The notes beneath the pieces were generated by a model, which saw only the letters and a list, made by a program, of their open reading frames with translations, made no database searches and was not told where the DNA came from. From contig DAOTWA010000058.1 in assembly GCA_034435955.1 (NCBI GenBank), forward strand, positions 1 through 40,951: a stretch of 40,951 nucleotides of DNA, read 5' to 3'. The translations under genes were made by a program, and so were the position numbers. Shown here one piece after another: positions 15,098 through 22,642 of the stretch (position 1 is the stretch's first letter; each line of letters starts with the position of its first letter). This DNA comes from DAOTWA01 sp034435955 (lineage in GTDB: Bacteria > Chloroflexota > Anaerolineae > Anaerolineales > Anaerolineaceae).

Positions 15098-16858
15098 GTG
15101 GGGAAAAAACATATAAACGATGTCATGCAATGGCGCATGATCGATCTGCATATTCACACCCCGGCTTCCAGTGATTATCAGCAAAACGATGTCAGCTATC
15201 TGGATATTTTACAGCGCGCCGAGGCGCGGGGGCTGGATATTATCGCATTCACCGATCACAATACTGTGGCGGGTTATCGCCGCATGATGGAAGATATCGA
15301 ACAACTCGAGCTGCTCGAACGTCTTGGGCGTATCCTGCCCGAGGAGCGCACCCGCCTGAACGAGTATCGCCGCCTGATGGCCAAGATCCTGGTTCTGCCC
15401 GGAGTGGAAGTCACTGCCACCTTGGGTTTCCATATTTTGGGCATCTTCTCACCGGATAAACCTCTGCGCGAAATCGAACATCTGCTGCTCGACCTCAGGA
15501 TACCGCCCGACCAGCTTGACAACGGTTCGGCTACTGTGGGAGCCACCTCAGACGTTCTCACCGTCTACCGGGAGCTCAACCAGGCAGGAGCATTGGTGAT
15601 TGCCGCGCATGCCAACTCGAGCAACGGCGTCGCTATGCGCGGCTTCAGCTTCGGCGGTCAAACCAAGATCGCCTATACGCAGGATACAAACCTGCATGCT
15701 CTCGAAGTGACGGACCTCGAGCAGAAAGGCCCGCGCACCACCGCCCACTTCTTCAACGGCACCAAACCAGAATATCCCCGCCGTATGCACTGCATCCAGG
15801 GTTCGGACGCCCATCGATTGACCGCCGACCCTGTGCGCAAGAAAAACCTCGGCATCGGCGATCGCACAACTGACGCTCTGTTGCCTGAGGTGAGCTTTGA
15901 AGCGCTCAAGGATCTCTTCCTCAAACATGATTTCTCTCGCACCCGCCCCCACCGCCATTTTGAAGAGCCGGCTTTTGACTTTATTCAGGAAGCGCTGGAG
16001 GCAGGACCGAACATCATCCAGGATTTCCACGAGAGCATGACCGTGCGTGGAGGTAAACTGTACGCCATCATCGCAGATATCTGCGCGTTCGCCAACACCA
16101 ACGGCGGCACGCTTTACATTGGATTGTCCAGCGATGTTCGCAAGCCGCCTGTAGGAGTGCCCGATGTCGAACAAGCTATGGCTCAGCTCGAAAAGGAAAT
16201 CAACAAGCGCATCAGCCCCCCTCTACAGGTAACCCTCGACGTCCACGAGAGAAAGGGCAAGAAGATACTGCGTATTCTCGTACCCCGGGGTGAAGACCCG
16301 CCCTACGCGGTCGACGATAATAAGATCTATGTGCGCGATGAAGCCGAAACTGGCTTGGCTGTGCGCGATGAGATCGTCGGTTTGGTGCTGCGCAACAAGC
16401 AAAACCTTGCCCTCATGGCAGTCGCCCCTGGCGAAACGGCAGAGAAGACCGAGGAAGCACCTGTAAAAGAATCCGTTCCGCAGCCGGCTGAGTCTGAAGC
16501 CGATTATGCACCCCGCACTGGCGTTGAAGTGCTGCCTCCAGAAGTGCGCGAAGGCGTGTCTTACTACACCATGCGGGATCTGCGCAATGGCAATATGGTC
16601 AAGAACGTCACCCGCTCATCGGCGCGCCGCCTGTGGCATTACGCCATCCGCCAGTTCAATGAAGTCTACAACCGTCATGATCAGATGAATGTGCAATGGC
16701 TGGGTGACTACGGATTGATTAAGAAATACAAACAGGGCAAGACCATTCGCTACGACCTGATCCAGCGTCTTCCAAACGGATACCGCTACTATTTCGGCGT
16801 TACCGAGGATGGCATTCACGGGCCGTGGAAAGAATTGATCGGCGAGGAAGAAAGTTGA
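15098..16858 (+). CDS. PHP phosphoesterase domain fused to AlbA_2/Schlafen-like domain
   Basis: This 586-residue protein starts at GTG 15098 with AGGAG seven bases upstream. Residues about 12-285 form a PHP metal-dependent phosphoesterase with motifs DLHIHTPAS, AFTDHNT, PGVEVT, AAHAN and GSDAHR, the usual metal ligands. Residues about 290-430 match the AlbA_2 (divergent AAA-4/Schlafen-like) domain, with IIADICAFANTNGGTLYIGLS and VPRGEDPPYAVDDNKIYVRD. An acidic linker follows. The last 100 residues (SYYTMRDLRNGNMVKNVTRSSARRL) are a small domain with basic and aromatic residues, possibly nucleic-acid binding. PHP proteins hydrolyse phosphoesters in nucleotides or DNA ends; AlbA_2 proteins bind nucleic acids. 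The combined role is unknown. It is soluble, with no signal. Confidence 0.85.
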   Translation: MGKKHINDVMQWRMIDLHIHTPASSDYQQNDVSYLDILQRAEARGLDIIAFTDHNTVAGYRRMMEDIEQLELLERLGRILPEERTRLNEYRRLMAKILVLPGVEVTATLGFHILGIFSPDKPLREIEHLLLDLRIPPDQLDNGSATVGATSDVLTVYRELNQAGALVIAAHANSSNGVAMRGFSFGGQTKIAYTQDTNLHALEVTDLEQKGPRTTAHFFNGTKPEYPRRMHCIQGSDAHRLTADPVRKKNLGIGDRTTDALLPEVSFEALKDLFLKHDFSRTRPHRHFEEPAFDFIQEALEAGPNIIQDFHESMTVRGGKLYAIIADICAFANTNGGTLYIGLSSDVRKPPVGVPDVEQAMAQLEKEINKRISPPLQVTLDVHERKGKKILRILVPRGEDPPYAVDDNKIYVRDEAETGLAVRDEIVGLVLRNKQNLALMAVAPGETAEKTEEAPVKESVPQPAESEADYAPRTGVEVLPPEVREGVSYYTMRDLRNGNMVKNVTRSSARRLWHYAIRQFNEVYNRHDQMNVQWLGDYGLIKKYKQGKTIRYDLIQRLPNGYRYYFGVTEDGIHGPWKELIGEEES

Positions 16859-16860
16859 CG

Positions 16861-17286
16861 GTGGACTTTAGCATTCGACCTTTTGATTACCCCCGTGATA
16901 CAGCAGCCGTGCTGGAGCTTTGGTCTTCTGCCGGGCCAGGTATCCACTTGGGTCGCTCCGATGAGCCAGGCGAGCTTGAGAAGAAAATAGCCCGCGATCC
17001 GGATCTCTTCCTGGTGGCCGAAGTTGAAGGCAAAATCGTCGGCGCTGTGATGGGCGGCTTCGATGGCCGACGGGGGATGATGTATCACCTGGCCGTCGCG
17101 CCGGATTACCGCAGCAACGGCATCGCCAGCAGTCTTGTCGACGAACTGGAACATCGGCTGAGAGCCAAGGGCTGCCTGCGTTATTATTTGCTGGTCACAA
17201 AGGACAACGAAGAGGCCATCCGCTTCTACGAGGCGCGCGGCTGGCAGCGCCTGGATCTATTTCCATACGCCAAGGACTTGCAGTGA
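16861..17286 (+). CDS. GNAT-family N-acetyltransferase
   Basis: This protein of about 141 residues has the GNAT fold: IRPFDYPRDTAAVLELW, LFLVAEVEGKIVGAVMGG, then the acetyl-CoA-binding LAVAPDYRSNGIASSLV (the V-x-x-x-x-R-x-x-G-[IV]-[AG] type loop), and NEEAIRFYEARGWQ. The target amine is unknown. GTG 16861 is chosen; TTG 16855, overlapping the previous stop, is equally spaced from a GAGGA site. The longer GTG start at 16825 would overlap the PHP gene by 34 bases and is less likely. It is coupled to the next gene by a GTGA overlap. Confidence 0.85.
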   Translation: MDFSIRPFDYPRDTAAVLELWSSAGPGIHLGRSDEPGELEKKIARDPDLFLVAEVEGKIVGAVMGGFDGRRGMMYHLAVAPDYRSNGIASSLVDELEHRLRAKGCLRYYLLVTKDNEEAIRFYEARGWQRLDLFPYAKDLQ

Positions 17287-17801
17287 ACCCTGTCCCCCTG
17301 CGCTTCGGCATTTTGACCGTATCGGATCGTTCGGCGCGCGGCGAACGGGCAGATCTGTCCGGGCCGGCGTTGGCCGAAGCTGTTGCCGAGCAAGGTTGGG
17401 CCGTCGTACGCCAAGCCATCGTTCCCGACGAAATGGACCAGATTCAAGAGCGATTACGCGCCTGGTGTGATGACGGTGAAATCGACGTCTTGCTGACAAC
17501 TGGCGGGACGGGTTTTGCACCGCGTGACGTCACCCCCGAGGCCACCCTGGCGGTCATCCAGCGTCAGGCTCCCGGATTGGGAGAAGCCATGCGCGCAGCC
17601 AGTCTGTCAGTGACTCCCCACGCTATGCTGTCCAGGGCAACGGCTGGCATCCGCCATCACACGCTGATCGTGAATCTGCCGGGTAGCCCGAAAGCCGCGT
17701 TGGAAAATTACCAGGTGATCTTGCCAGTTCTGGCACATGCTGTGCAACTCCTCCGAGAGGATCCCGGCGCTGAGGAAGGCCATCTCCACAGCGGCGGATG
17801 A
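17283..17801 (+). CDS. MoaB/MogA-type molybdopterin protein
   Basis: This 172-residue protein matches the MoaB/MogA family: FGILTVSDRSARGERADLSG, then TTGGTGFAPRDVTPEAT, and HTLIVNLPGSPKAALEN. The family adenylates molybdopterin or has a structural role in molybdenum cofactor assembly in the cytoplasm. The start GTG overlaps the stop of the acetyltransferase (GTGA), so the two genes form a unit. No other molybdenum-cofactor gene is present in the window, so the subfamily (MoaB versus MogA) is left open and no symbol is given. Confidence 0.9.
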   Translation: MNPVPLRFGILTVSDRSARGERADLSGPALAEAVAEQGWAVVRQAIVPDEMDQIQERLRAWCDDGEIDVLLTTGGTGFAPRDVTPEATLAVIQRQAPGLGEAMRAASLSVTPHAMLSRATAGIRHHTLIVNLPGSPKAALENYQVILPVLAHAVQLLREDPGAEEGHLHSGG

Positions 17802-17848
17802 GTCGGCGGTGTTTTCGCCGCAAAATATCTATGTAGGAGGAATTCAAA

Positions 17849-18058
17849 ATGGAAAAGCAGAAATTGCTCAACCTGATGCGCTTCTGGCTGTTCGGGACTT
17901 TCGTCATCGTATTCGCGGCCACGGTGGTTTACACTGGCCTGTTCCTGAACTGGCGTGTGGCGTTTCTGACCAGCCTGCCCGTGTGGGGCATCACTGCCGT
18001 GCTTTGCGTGGCATGGTACTTCGCCTACAAATGGTACCTCGACCGCAAATACAAATAG
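17849..18058 (+). CDS. small two-helix membrane protein
   Basis: This 69-residue protein has two hydrophobic segments, about residues 11-32 (FWLFGTFVIVFAATVVY) and 38-58 (AFLTSLPVWGITAVLCVAWYF), and a charged tail DRKYK. TAGGAGGAATTC gives an excellent ribosome site upstream of the ATG, which supports a real gene. I do not recognise a family. It is predicted to sit in the cytoplasmic membrane with both ends on the same side. Confidence 0.72.
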   Translation: MEKQKLLNLMRFWLFGTFVIVFAATVVYTGLFLNWRVAFLTSLPVWGITAVLCVAWYFAYKWYLDRKYK

Positions 18059-18117
18059 AACCCGCCCCGACGCAACTTAATTCGGTCATTCCTCGACCAT
18101 AAACCCCTAAAGGATTT

Positions 18118-18151
18118 AGGACGTTATCGGTCATGAGGCCTTTAACGTCCT
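18118..18151 (+). other. hairpin in 362-base spacer, possible terminator
   Basis: AGGACGTTA and TAACGTCCT (9 bp, perfect) enclose 16 bases. No run of T follows, so termination is only possible, not shown. The remainder of the 18059-18420 gap holds the efp promoter and leader and no gene I can support. Confidence 0.4.
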
Positions 18152-18260
18152 GTTGAGATTCACATCACCTTTCCGAAGAGACGCAAACATCTCATTCTCC
18201 CTGCCCAGTGGGGCTTGGGGAGAAGATTTGATTTACCGCCGGGCCAGCAATAAAGTTCCC

Positions 18261-18289
18261 TTGCCACACTATTTCGGCTGGGATATAAT
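18261..18289 (+). promoter_or_regulatory. sigma70-type promoter of efp
   Basis: TTGCCA (18261-18266), a 17-base spacer and a perfect TATAAT (18284-18289). The predicted transcript has a leader of about 125 bases before the efp start. Confidence 0.72.
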
Positions 18290-18420
18290 TACTTCCCGCT
18301 GGAAAATGACAGACACCTCATGAAATGCAGCCCGTCGTCTGTAGGATCTCGCTTTCACAGACTACCCGTAAGCTGGCATGGACTTGAGGTTTATTCTTTG
18401 TTGGAACGAGGCGCAAGCGG

Positions 18421-18978
18421 ATGATTGATGTCAATGAGCTACGCAAGGGCGTGACCTTTGAGCTGGATAACAACCTGTACCGCGTGCTGGAATATTCCCA
18501 TAACAAACCCGGTCGCGGTAACGCCACGATTCGCATCAAGGCGCGAGACCTGCGTAAAGGCACCACCCTGGAGAAAACTTTCCAATCCGGAGATCGCGTG
18601 CAAGACGTCCGGTTGGATTATCACAACGTTCAGTACTTGTACAACGATGGTGATCTCTTTTATTTCATGGATTTGGAGACCTTCGAGCAGTACGCCGTTC
18701 AAAAAGAAGTGATCGGAGAATATGCCGGCTTCCTGAAAGAAGGGATGGAAGTGAAACTCACCTTCTTCAAGAATGAGCCGTTGGACGTCGAGCTGCCCAC
18801 CTCCGTCGACCTAAAGGTTGTGAAGGCCGAGGCCGCCGTCAAAGGCGACACAGCCACAGGGGTGACAAAAAGAGTGATCACGGAGACCGGGCAGGAAGTA
18901 CAGGTCCCCTATTTCGTCGTAGAAGGCGACGTGATACGAGTAGATACCCGCAGCGGCGCTTACATTACCCGCGTGTAA
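18421..18978 (+). CDS. efp: translation elongation factor P
   Basis: This 185-residue protein has the three beta-barrel domains of EF-P: a KOW-like N-domain (MIDVNELRKGVTFEL), middle domain (YLYNDGDLFYFMDLETFEQY) and C-terminal OB domain with signature GDVIRVDTRSGAYITRV. It binds ribosomes stalled on proline runs and stimulates peptide bonds. The loop tip that enters the peptidyl-transferase centre is NKPGRGNA, with arginine at residue 32 instead of the more common lysine. Arginine-tipped EF-Ps in some proteobacteria are rhamnosylated by EarP; no such gene is seen here. It has its own promoter and terminator, so it is monocistronic. Confidence 0.95.
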   Translation: MIDVNELRKGVTFELDNNLYRVLEYSHNKPGRGNATIRIKARDLRKGTTLEKTFQSGDRVQDVRLDYHNVQYLYNDGDLFYFMDLETFEQYAVQKEVIGEYAGFLKEGMEVKLTFFKNEPLDVELPTSVDLKVVKAEAAVKGDTATGVTKRVITETGQEVQVPYFVVEGDVIRVDTRSGAYITRV

Positions 18979-19003
18979 ATTCCCTCGATCCGTCACTCAC
19001 CAA

Positions 19004-19033
19004 GCGTCCCGATGGCGGGGCGCGTATTTTTAT
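19004..19033 (+). terminator. rho-independent terminator after efp
   Basis: GCGTCCC (19004-19010) pairs with GGGGCGC (19017-19023), with one G-T pair, around six bases, then TATTTTTAT. It ends the efp transcript. Confidence 0.75.
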
Positions 19034-19047
19034 CGTCTTGAAGAGCC

Positions 19048-19401
19048 ATGCGAACACCTGCCGGTGTCGAATGTCGTTATTTTTACGGGGATTACTACCG
19101 CGGCCGTAAGCGCGAAGAATGCCGCCTGCTGGCCCAGAATCCCCAACCACAGCAGTGGAGCCCTGATCTTTGCCGTACCTGCCCGGTGCCGGGTATTCTG
19201 CGCGCCAACGCCTGCCCTCATCTCGTTTTGCAGGCCAGCATCGGGCGGACCATGTTGGGTCTGAAACGGCACGTCAAGGTCGACGCCTACTGCGTCCTGA
19301 GCAATTCGGTCGTGAGTGAGCCGCAGATCGGTTGCGGCATATGCCATCCGCTACCTCCTATCCTTGCTGAGGCTGATGATGGAATTGACCCTTCTGGTTG
19401 A
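19048..19401 (+). CDS. small cysteine-rich protein of unknown function
   Basis: This 117-residue soluble protein has nine or so cysteines grouped as in a metal-binding protein: ECRYFYGDYYRGR and ECRLL near the start, LCRTCPVPG and NACPHL in the middle, then GCGICHPL near residue 95. CxxC and CxxCH pairs suggest zinc or an iron-sulfur cluster; the lone CxxCH could also bind haem, but there is no export signal, so haem is unlikely. I recognise no named family. The 3' end overlaps the HAD-DinB gene by 23 bases. Confidence 0.72.
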   Translation: MRTPAGVECRYFYGDYYRGRKREECRLLAQNPQPQQWSPDLCRTCPVPGILRANACPHLVLQASIGRTMLGLKRHVKVDAYCVLSNSVVSEPQIGCGICHPLPPILAEADDGIDPSG

Positions 19402-20599
19402 CCTCGATGATACGTTGATCTCAAGCCGCAATGAGGCTTTCACCAGTGCCTATCTCAAAGCATTGGGGCATCACCTGGCGAGTTACTTTCCGCCAGATAA
19501 ACTGATCCACGAGCTGCTTTCCGCCACCGAGCACATGATCCGCAACCAGGATCCCGCTCGGACGCTTGAGCAGACCTTCGATCAGGTTTTCTACCCTGCG
19601 CTAGAAGTGTCCCGCGCGGATCTTCAGCCGGCGCTCGACGACTTCTATTCCCGCGTCTACCCCTCGCTGCAGGCGAACATGGTGCGTCATGAGGAGGCCA
19701 TCCGCTTTGTGACCAGGGCCATATCCAAAGGCTTTCGCGTGGCGATAGCCACCAACCCCCTCTTCCCACGCACGGCCATCGTTCAGCGACTGGAGTGGGC
19801 CGGATTGCCTCCTGATCGAATTCCGTTCAGCCTGATCAGCAGTTATGAGACCTTCCATTTCGCCAAGCCCAATCCCGCTTTCTACGCCGAGGTCATGGCG
19901 CAACTCGGTTGGCCGGAAGGACCGACCATCATGGTCGGAAATGACCTGTATGAAGACATCGCCCCCGCCGCTGTTCTCGGCCTGGGCACCTTCTGGATGA
20001 CCGCCGACCACCGTGAGCCGCCAGAGGGCAGTCCTCGCGCCAACCACCACGGAGATTTGTTCGACTTGGCCGCCTGGCTGGATACGCTGGATCCCCAGGC
20101 ATTCCGGCTTGGAAACCAAAGCCCCCAGGCGCTCCTGGCGGTGCTTGCTTCCACACCCGCCGCCTTAGACACCCTGACCCACGCGCAGGACAGAGAAACC
20201 TGGATGTGGCAGCCTGCACCGGCGGAATGGTCGCTGGCAGAGATCGCCTGCCACTTGCGTGATGTGGAAACCGAGGTCAACTTGCCACGCCTTGAGCGAA
20301 TGCTGGCTGAGCCAAATCCTTTCCTGTCAGCCATAGACACCGATCGATGGGCGCAGGAACGCCTTTATGTATGCCAGGATGGCCCATCCGCGTTGCGCGC
20401 TTTCGTCGAGCAGCGTAAACGCTTGCTGGATCAGCTCATGGGTCTTGACGAACTGGAGTGGGAGCGCCCCGCGCGCCATGCCATCTTCGGGCCGACCACT
20501 TTGCGCGAGCAGGTCAGCTTCATCGCCAGCCACGATCGGGCTCATGTCCAGCAGGTCGTGCACAACCTGCGCAAAGCCCGCCACAGGGTTGGGACATAA
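19379..20599 (+). CDS. HAD-family hydrolase fused to DinB-like domain
   Basis: This protein of about 406 residues starts at ATG 19379, with GAGG six bases upstream (ATG 19376 also possible). Residues 1-235 are a HAD phosphatase: nucleophile motif LLVDLDDTL, threonine motif VAIATNP, lysine motif FAKPNP and acidic motif IMVGNDLYEDIAPA. Residues about 245-400 are a DinB_2-type four-helix bundle, with histidine motifs EIACHLRDVE and SHDRAHVQQV, which bind a divalent metal in DinB/YfiT relatives that act on or with bacillithiol, mycothiol or similar thiols. The physiological substrate is unknown. Separate genes are the usual form, so this fusion is notable. Confidence 0.85.
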   Translation: MELTLLVDLDDTLISSRNEAFTSAYLKALGHHLASYFPPDKLIHELLSATEHMIRNQDPARTLEQTFDQVFYPALEVSRADLQPALDDFYSRVYPSLQANMVRHEEAIRFVTRAISKGFRVAIATNPLFPRTAIVQRLEWAGLPPDRIPFSLISSYETFHFAKPNPAFYAEVMAQLGWPEGPTIMVGNDLYEDIAPAAVLGLGTFWMTADHREPPEGSPRANHHGDLFDLAAWLDTLDPQAFRLGNQSPQALLAVLASTPAALDTLTHAQDRETWMWQPAPAEWSLAEIACHLRDVETEVNLPRLERMLAEPNPFLSAIDTDRWAQERLYVCQDGPSALRAFVEQRKRLLDQLMGLDELEWERPARHAIFGPTTLREQVSFIASHDRAHVQQVVHNLRKARHRVGT

Positions 20600-20660
20600 G
20601 AAATTTGTATGAGTTATCCGTGTATTCGAACCAAAATACGCGCAAAGGGAATAAGATTGG

Positions 20661-20666
20661 TATAAT
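20661..20666 (+). promoter_or_regulatory. candidate -10 box upstream of ftsH
   Basis: A perfect TATAAT lies 56 bases before the ftsH start. No convincing -35 is seen 16-18 bases upstream. Confidence 0.35.
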
Positions 20667-20722
20667 TTTATTGGATGGCATGAATTCGATCAAAAGGCCC
20701 CCTCGTTGAGATGGAGGTTTAG

Positions 20723-22585
20723 GTGAATCAACGGAATCAGTCGTATTTTATCTACCTGCTGTTGTTTATCGCCATTATCGTTATGGTGATCTTTACCTTT
20801 CGGCAGCAAAGCAGCAGTCAGGATACTTTGTATCTTAACGAAGTGGCGTCGGCGATCCAACAGGGCAAAGTCGACCGGATCATCGAGGATGATAACCGCC
20901 TGCAGGTAATCTTTACCGATGGAACCCAGCGAAGCTCTTATAAGGAACCGAATGCCACCCTCGTCGATCAGCTTACCAGTCTGGGAGTAACTCCCCAGGA
21001 GCTCTCTCCGGACAAGATCAAGCTCGAAGTCAAACCGCCCAGCGCCTGGTTGGGCATCTTTACCGCCCTTGGATATCTGCTGCCCTTTATCATCCTGGGC
21101 GCAGTGTTCTGGTTTATATTCCGCCAGGCGCAGGGGAGCAACAATGCCGCTCTTTCTTTCGGAAAATCCCGTGCGCGCATGTTCACCGGCGACCAACCCA
21201 CCGTGACCTTTGAAGATGTGGCTGGCGTCGATGAGGCCAAAGAAGAGCTGAAAGAGGTGGTCGAATTCTTGCGGGAGCCGCAGAAATTCATTCAGCTTGG
21301 CGCCCGCATCCCTAAGGGTGTGCTGCTGGTCGGTCCTCCCGGCACGGGTAAAACCCTGCTGGCTAAGGCCGTCTCCGGCGAAGCCGGCGTGCCGTTCTTC
21401 TCGATCTCCGGATCTGAGTTCGTCGAGATGTTCGTAGGCGTTGGCGCCAGCCGCGTGCGCGACCTGTTCGAACAGGCCAAGCGCCACTCACCATGTATCG
21501 TTTTCGTGGATGAGATCGACGCGGTCGGCCGCCAGCGGGGAGCCGGCCTGGGCGGCAGCCACGACGAGCGCGAGCAAACCCTCAACCAGATGCTGGTCGA
21601 GATGGACGGCTTCGACACCGACACCAATGTGATCATCATGGCCGCGACGAACCGGCCCGACATCCTCGATCCAGCACTTTTGCGCCCGGGTCGCTTCGAC
21701 CGCCGTGTGGTGCTCGATCGCCCCGACATGCGCGGCCGTGAGGCGATCCTGAAAGTGCATGTCAAGGGCAAACCCCTAGCCCCGGATGTGGACCTGACTA
21801 CCCTGGCGCGTGGGACTCCCGGCTTCGTCGGCGCAGACCTGGAAAATTTGGTCAATGAAGCCGCTATCCTGGCAGCGCGCAACAACAAACGTCAGATCGG
21901 GCAGAAAGAGCTCGAGGAAGCCATCGAGCGGGTCATCGCCGGGCCAGAACGCAAGAGCCGTTTGATTAGCGCAGAGGAGAAGCGTATCGTCGCTTACCAC
22001 GAAGCCGGGCACGCCGTGGTCGCAAACGTACTGCCCAACTGTGATCCAGTTCATAAGGTGTCCATCATCGCCCGCGGTATGGCTGGCGGTTATACCATGG
22101 CCCTGCCGAAAGAAGACCGCACCCTGATGAGCCGCAACAAGTTGCTGGATGACATGGCATTCTCGCTCGGCGGCCGTGCGGCCGAGGAGCTCGTCTTCGA
22201 CGACATCACCTCAGGCGCGTCCAACGATCTGGAGCAGGTCACCCGCATGGCGCGCGCCATGGTCACCCGCCTGGGCATGAGCGAGGACTTAGGGCCCATG
22301 GTGTACGGCCAGAAGGAAGAGCTGATCTTCCTCGGCCGGGAGATCGCCGAACAACGTGATTACTCCGAGGCGGTCGCAGAGAAAATCGACCAGGAGGTGC
22401 GCCGCCTGGTGAATGAATCGTACGAACGTGCCAAAGAGGTGTTGCAGCGTTACCGCGACAAACTGAACGAAGTCGCCGAACGGCTGCTTGAGGTCGAGAC
22501 GCTCTCGCGCGAGGAATTCGAGGCTATTTTCCCGCCCCCGGTTCCCAAGCGCACTGGCACACCGGTCATGGTGCCGGCGAAATAA
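20723..22585 (+). CDS. ftsH: membrane-bound ATP-dependent zinc protease FtsH
   Basis: This 620-residue protein has two membrane segments (about residues 9-27 and 112-132) flanking an extracytoplasmic part, then an AAA+ domain with Walker A GPPGTGKTLLAKA, Walker B CIVFVDEIDAVGRQRG and an arginine-finger region. The peptidase motif is HEAGHAV, with the third zinc ligand in GASNDLEQ. It extracts and degrades membrane and short-lived cytoplasmic proteins, working as a hexamer. GTG start with GGAGG upstream. It is followed closely by a strong terminator, so transcription is probably monocistronic. Confidence 0.97.
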   Translation: MNQRNQSYFIYLLLFIAIIVMVIFTFRQQSSSQDTLYLNEVASAIQQGKVDRIIEDDNRLQVIFTDGTQRSSYKEPNATLVDQLTSLGVTPQELSPDKIKLEVKPPSAWLGIFTALGYLLPFIILGAVFWFIFRQAQGSNNAALSFGKSRARMFTGDQPTVTFEDVAGVDEAKEELKEVVEFLREPQKFIQLGARIPKGVLLVGPPGTGKTLLAKAVSGEAGVPFFSISGSEFVEMFVGVGASRVRDLFEQAKRHSPCIVFVDEIDAVGRQRGAGLGGSHDEREQTLNQMLVEMDGFDTDTNVIIMAATNRPDILDPALLRPGRFDRRVVLDRPDMRGREAILKVHVKGKPLAPDVDLTTLARGTPGFVGADLENLVNEAAILAARNNKRQIGQKELEEAIERVIAGPERKSRLISAEEKRIVAYHEAGHAVVANVLPNCDPVHKVSIIARGMAGGYTMALPKEDRTLMSRNKLLDDMAFSLGGRAAEELVFDDITSGASNDLEQVTRMARAMVTRLGMSEDLGPMVYGQKEELIFLGREIAEQRDYSEAVAEKIDQEVRRLVNESYERAKEVLQRYRDKLNEVAERLLEVETLSREEFEAIFPPPVPKRTGTPVMVPAK

Positions 22586-22589
22586 ACGC

Positions 22590-22624
22590 ATCCCGCTCCA
22601 TCGAAATGGAGCGGGATTTTTTCT
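22590..22624 (+). terminator. strong rho-independent terminator after ftsH
   Basis: ATCCCGCTCCAT and ATGGAGCGGGAT pair perfectly (12 bp) around CGAA, followed by a T-run. The converging acyl-CoA ligase gene ends only 18 bases away, so the hairpin may also act on its transcript. Confidence 0.92.
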
Positions 22625-22642
22625 TCTGATCGGATGACGGCC

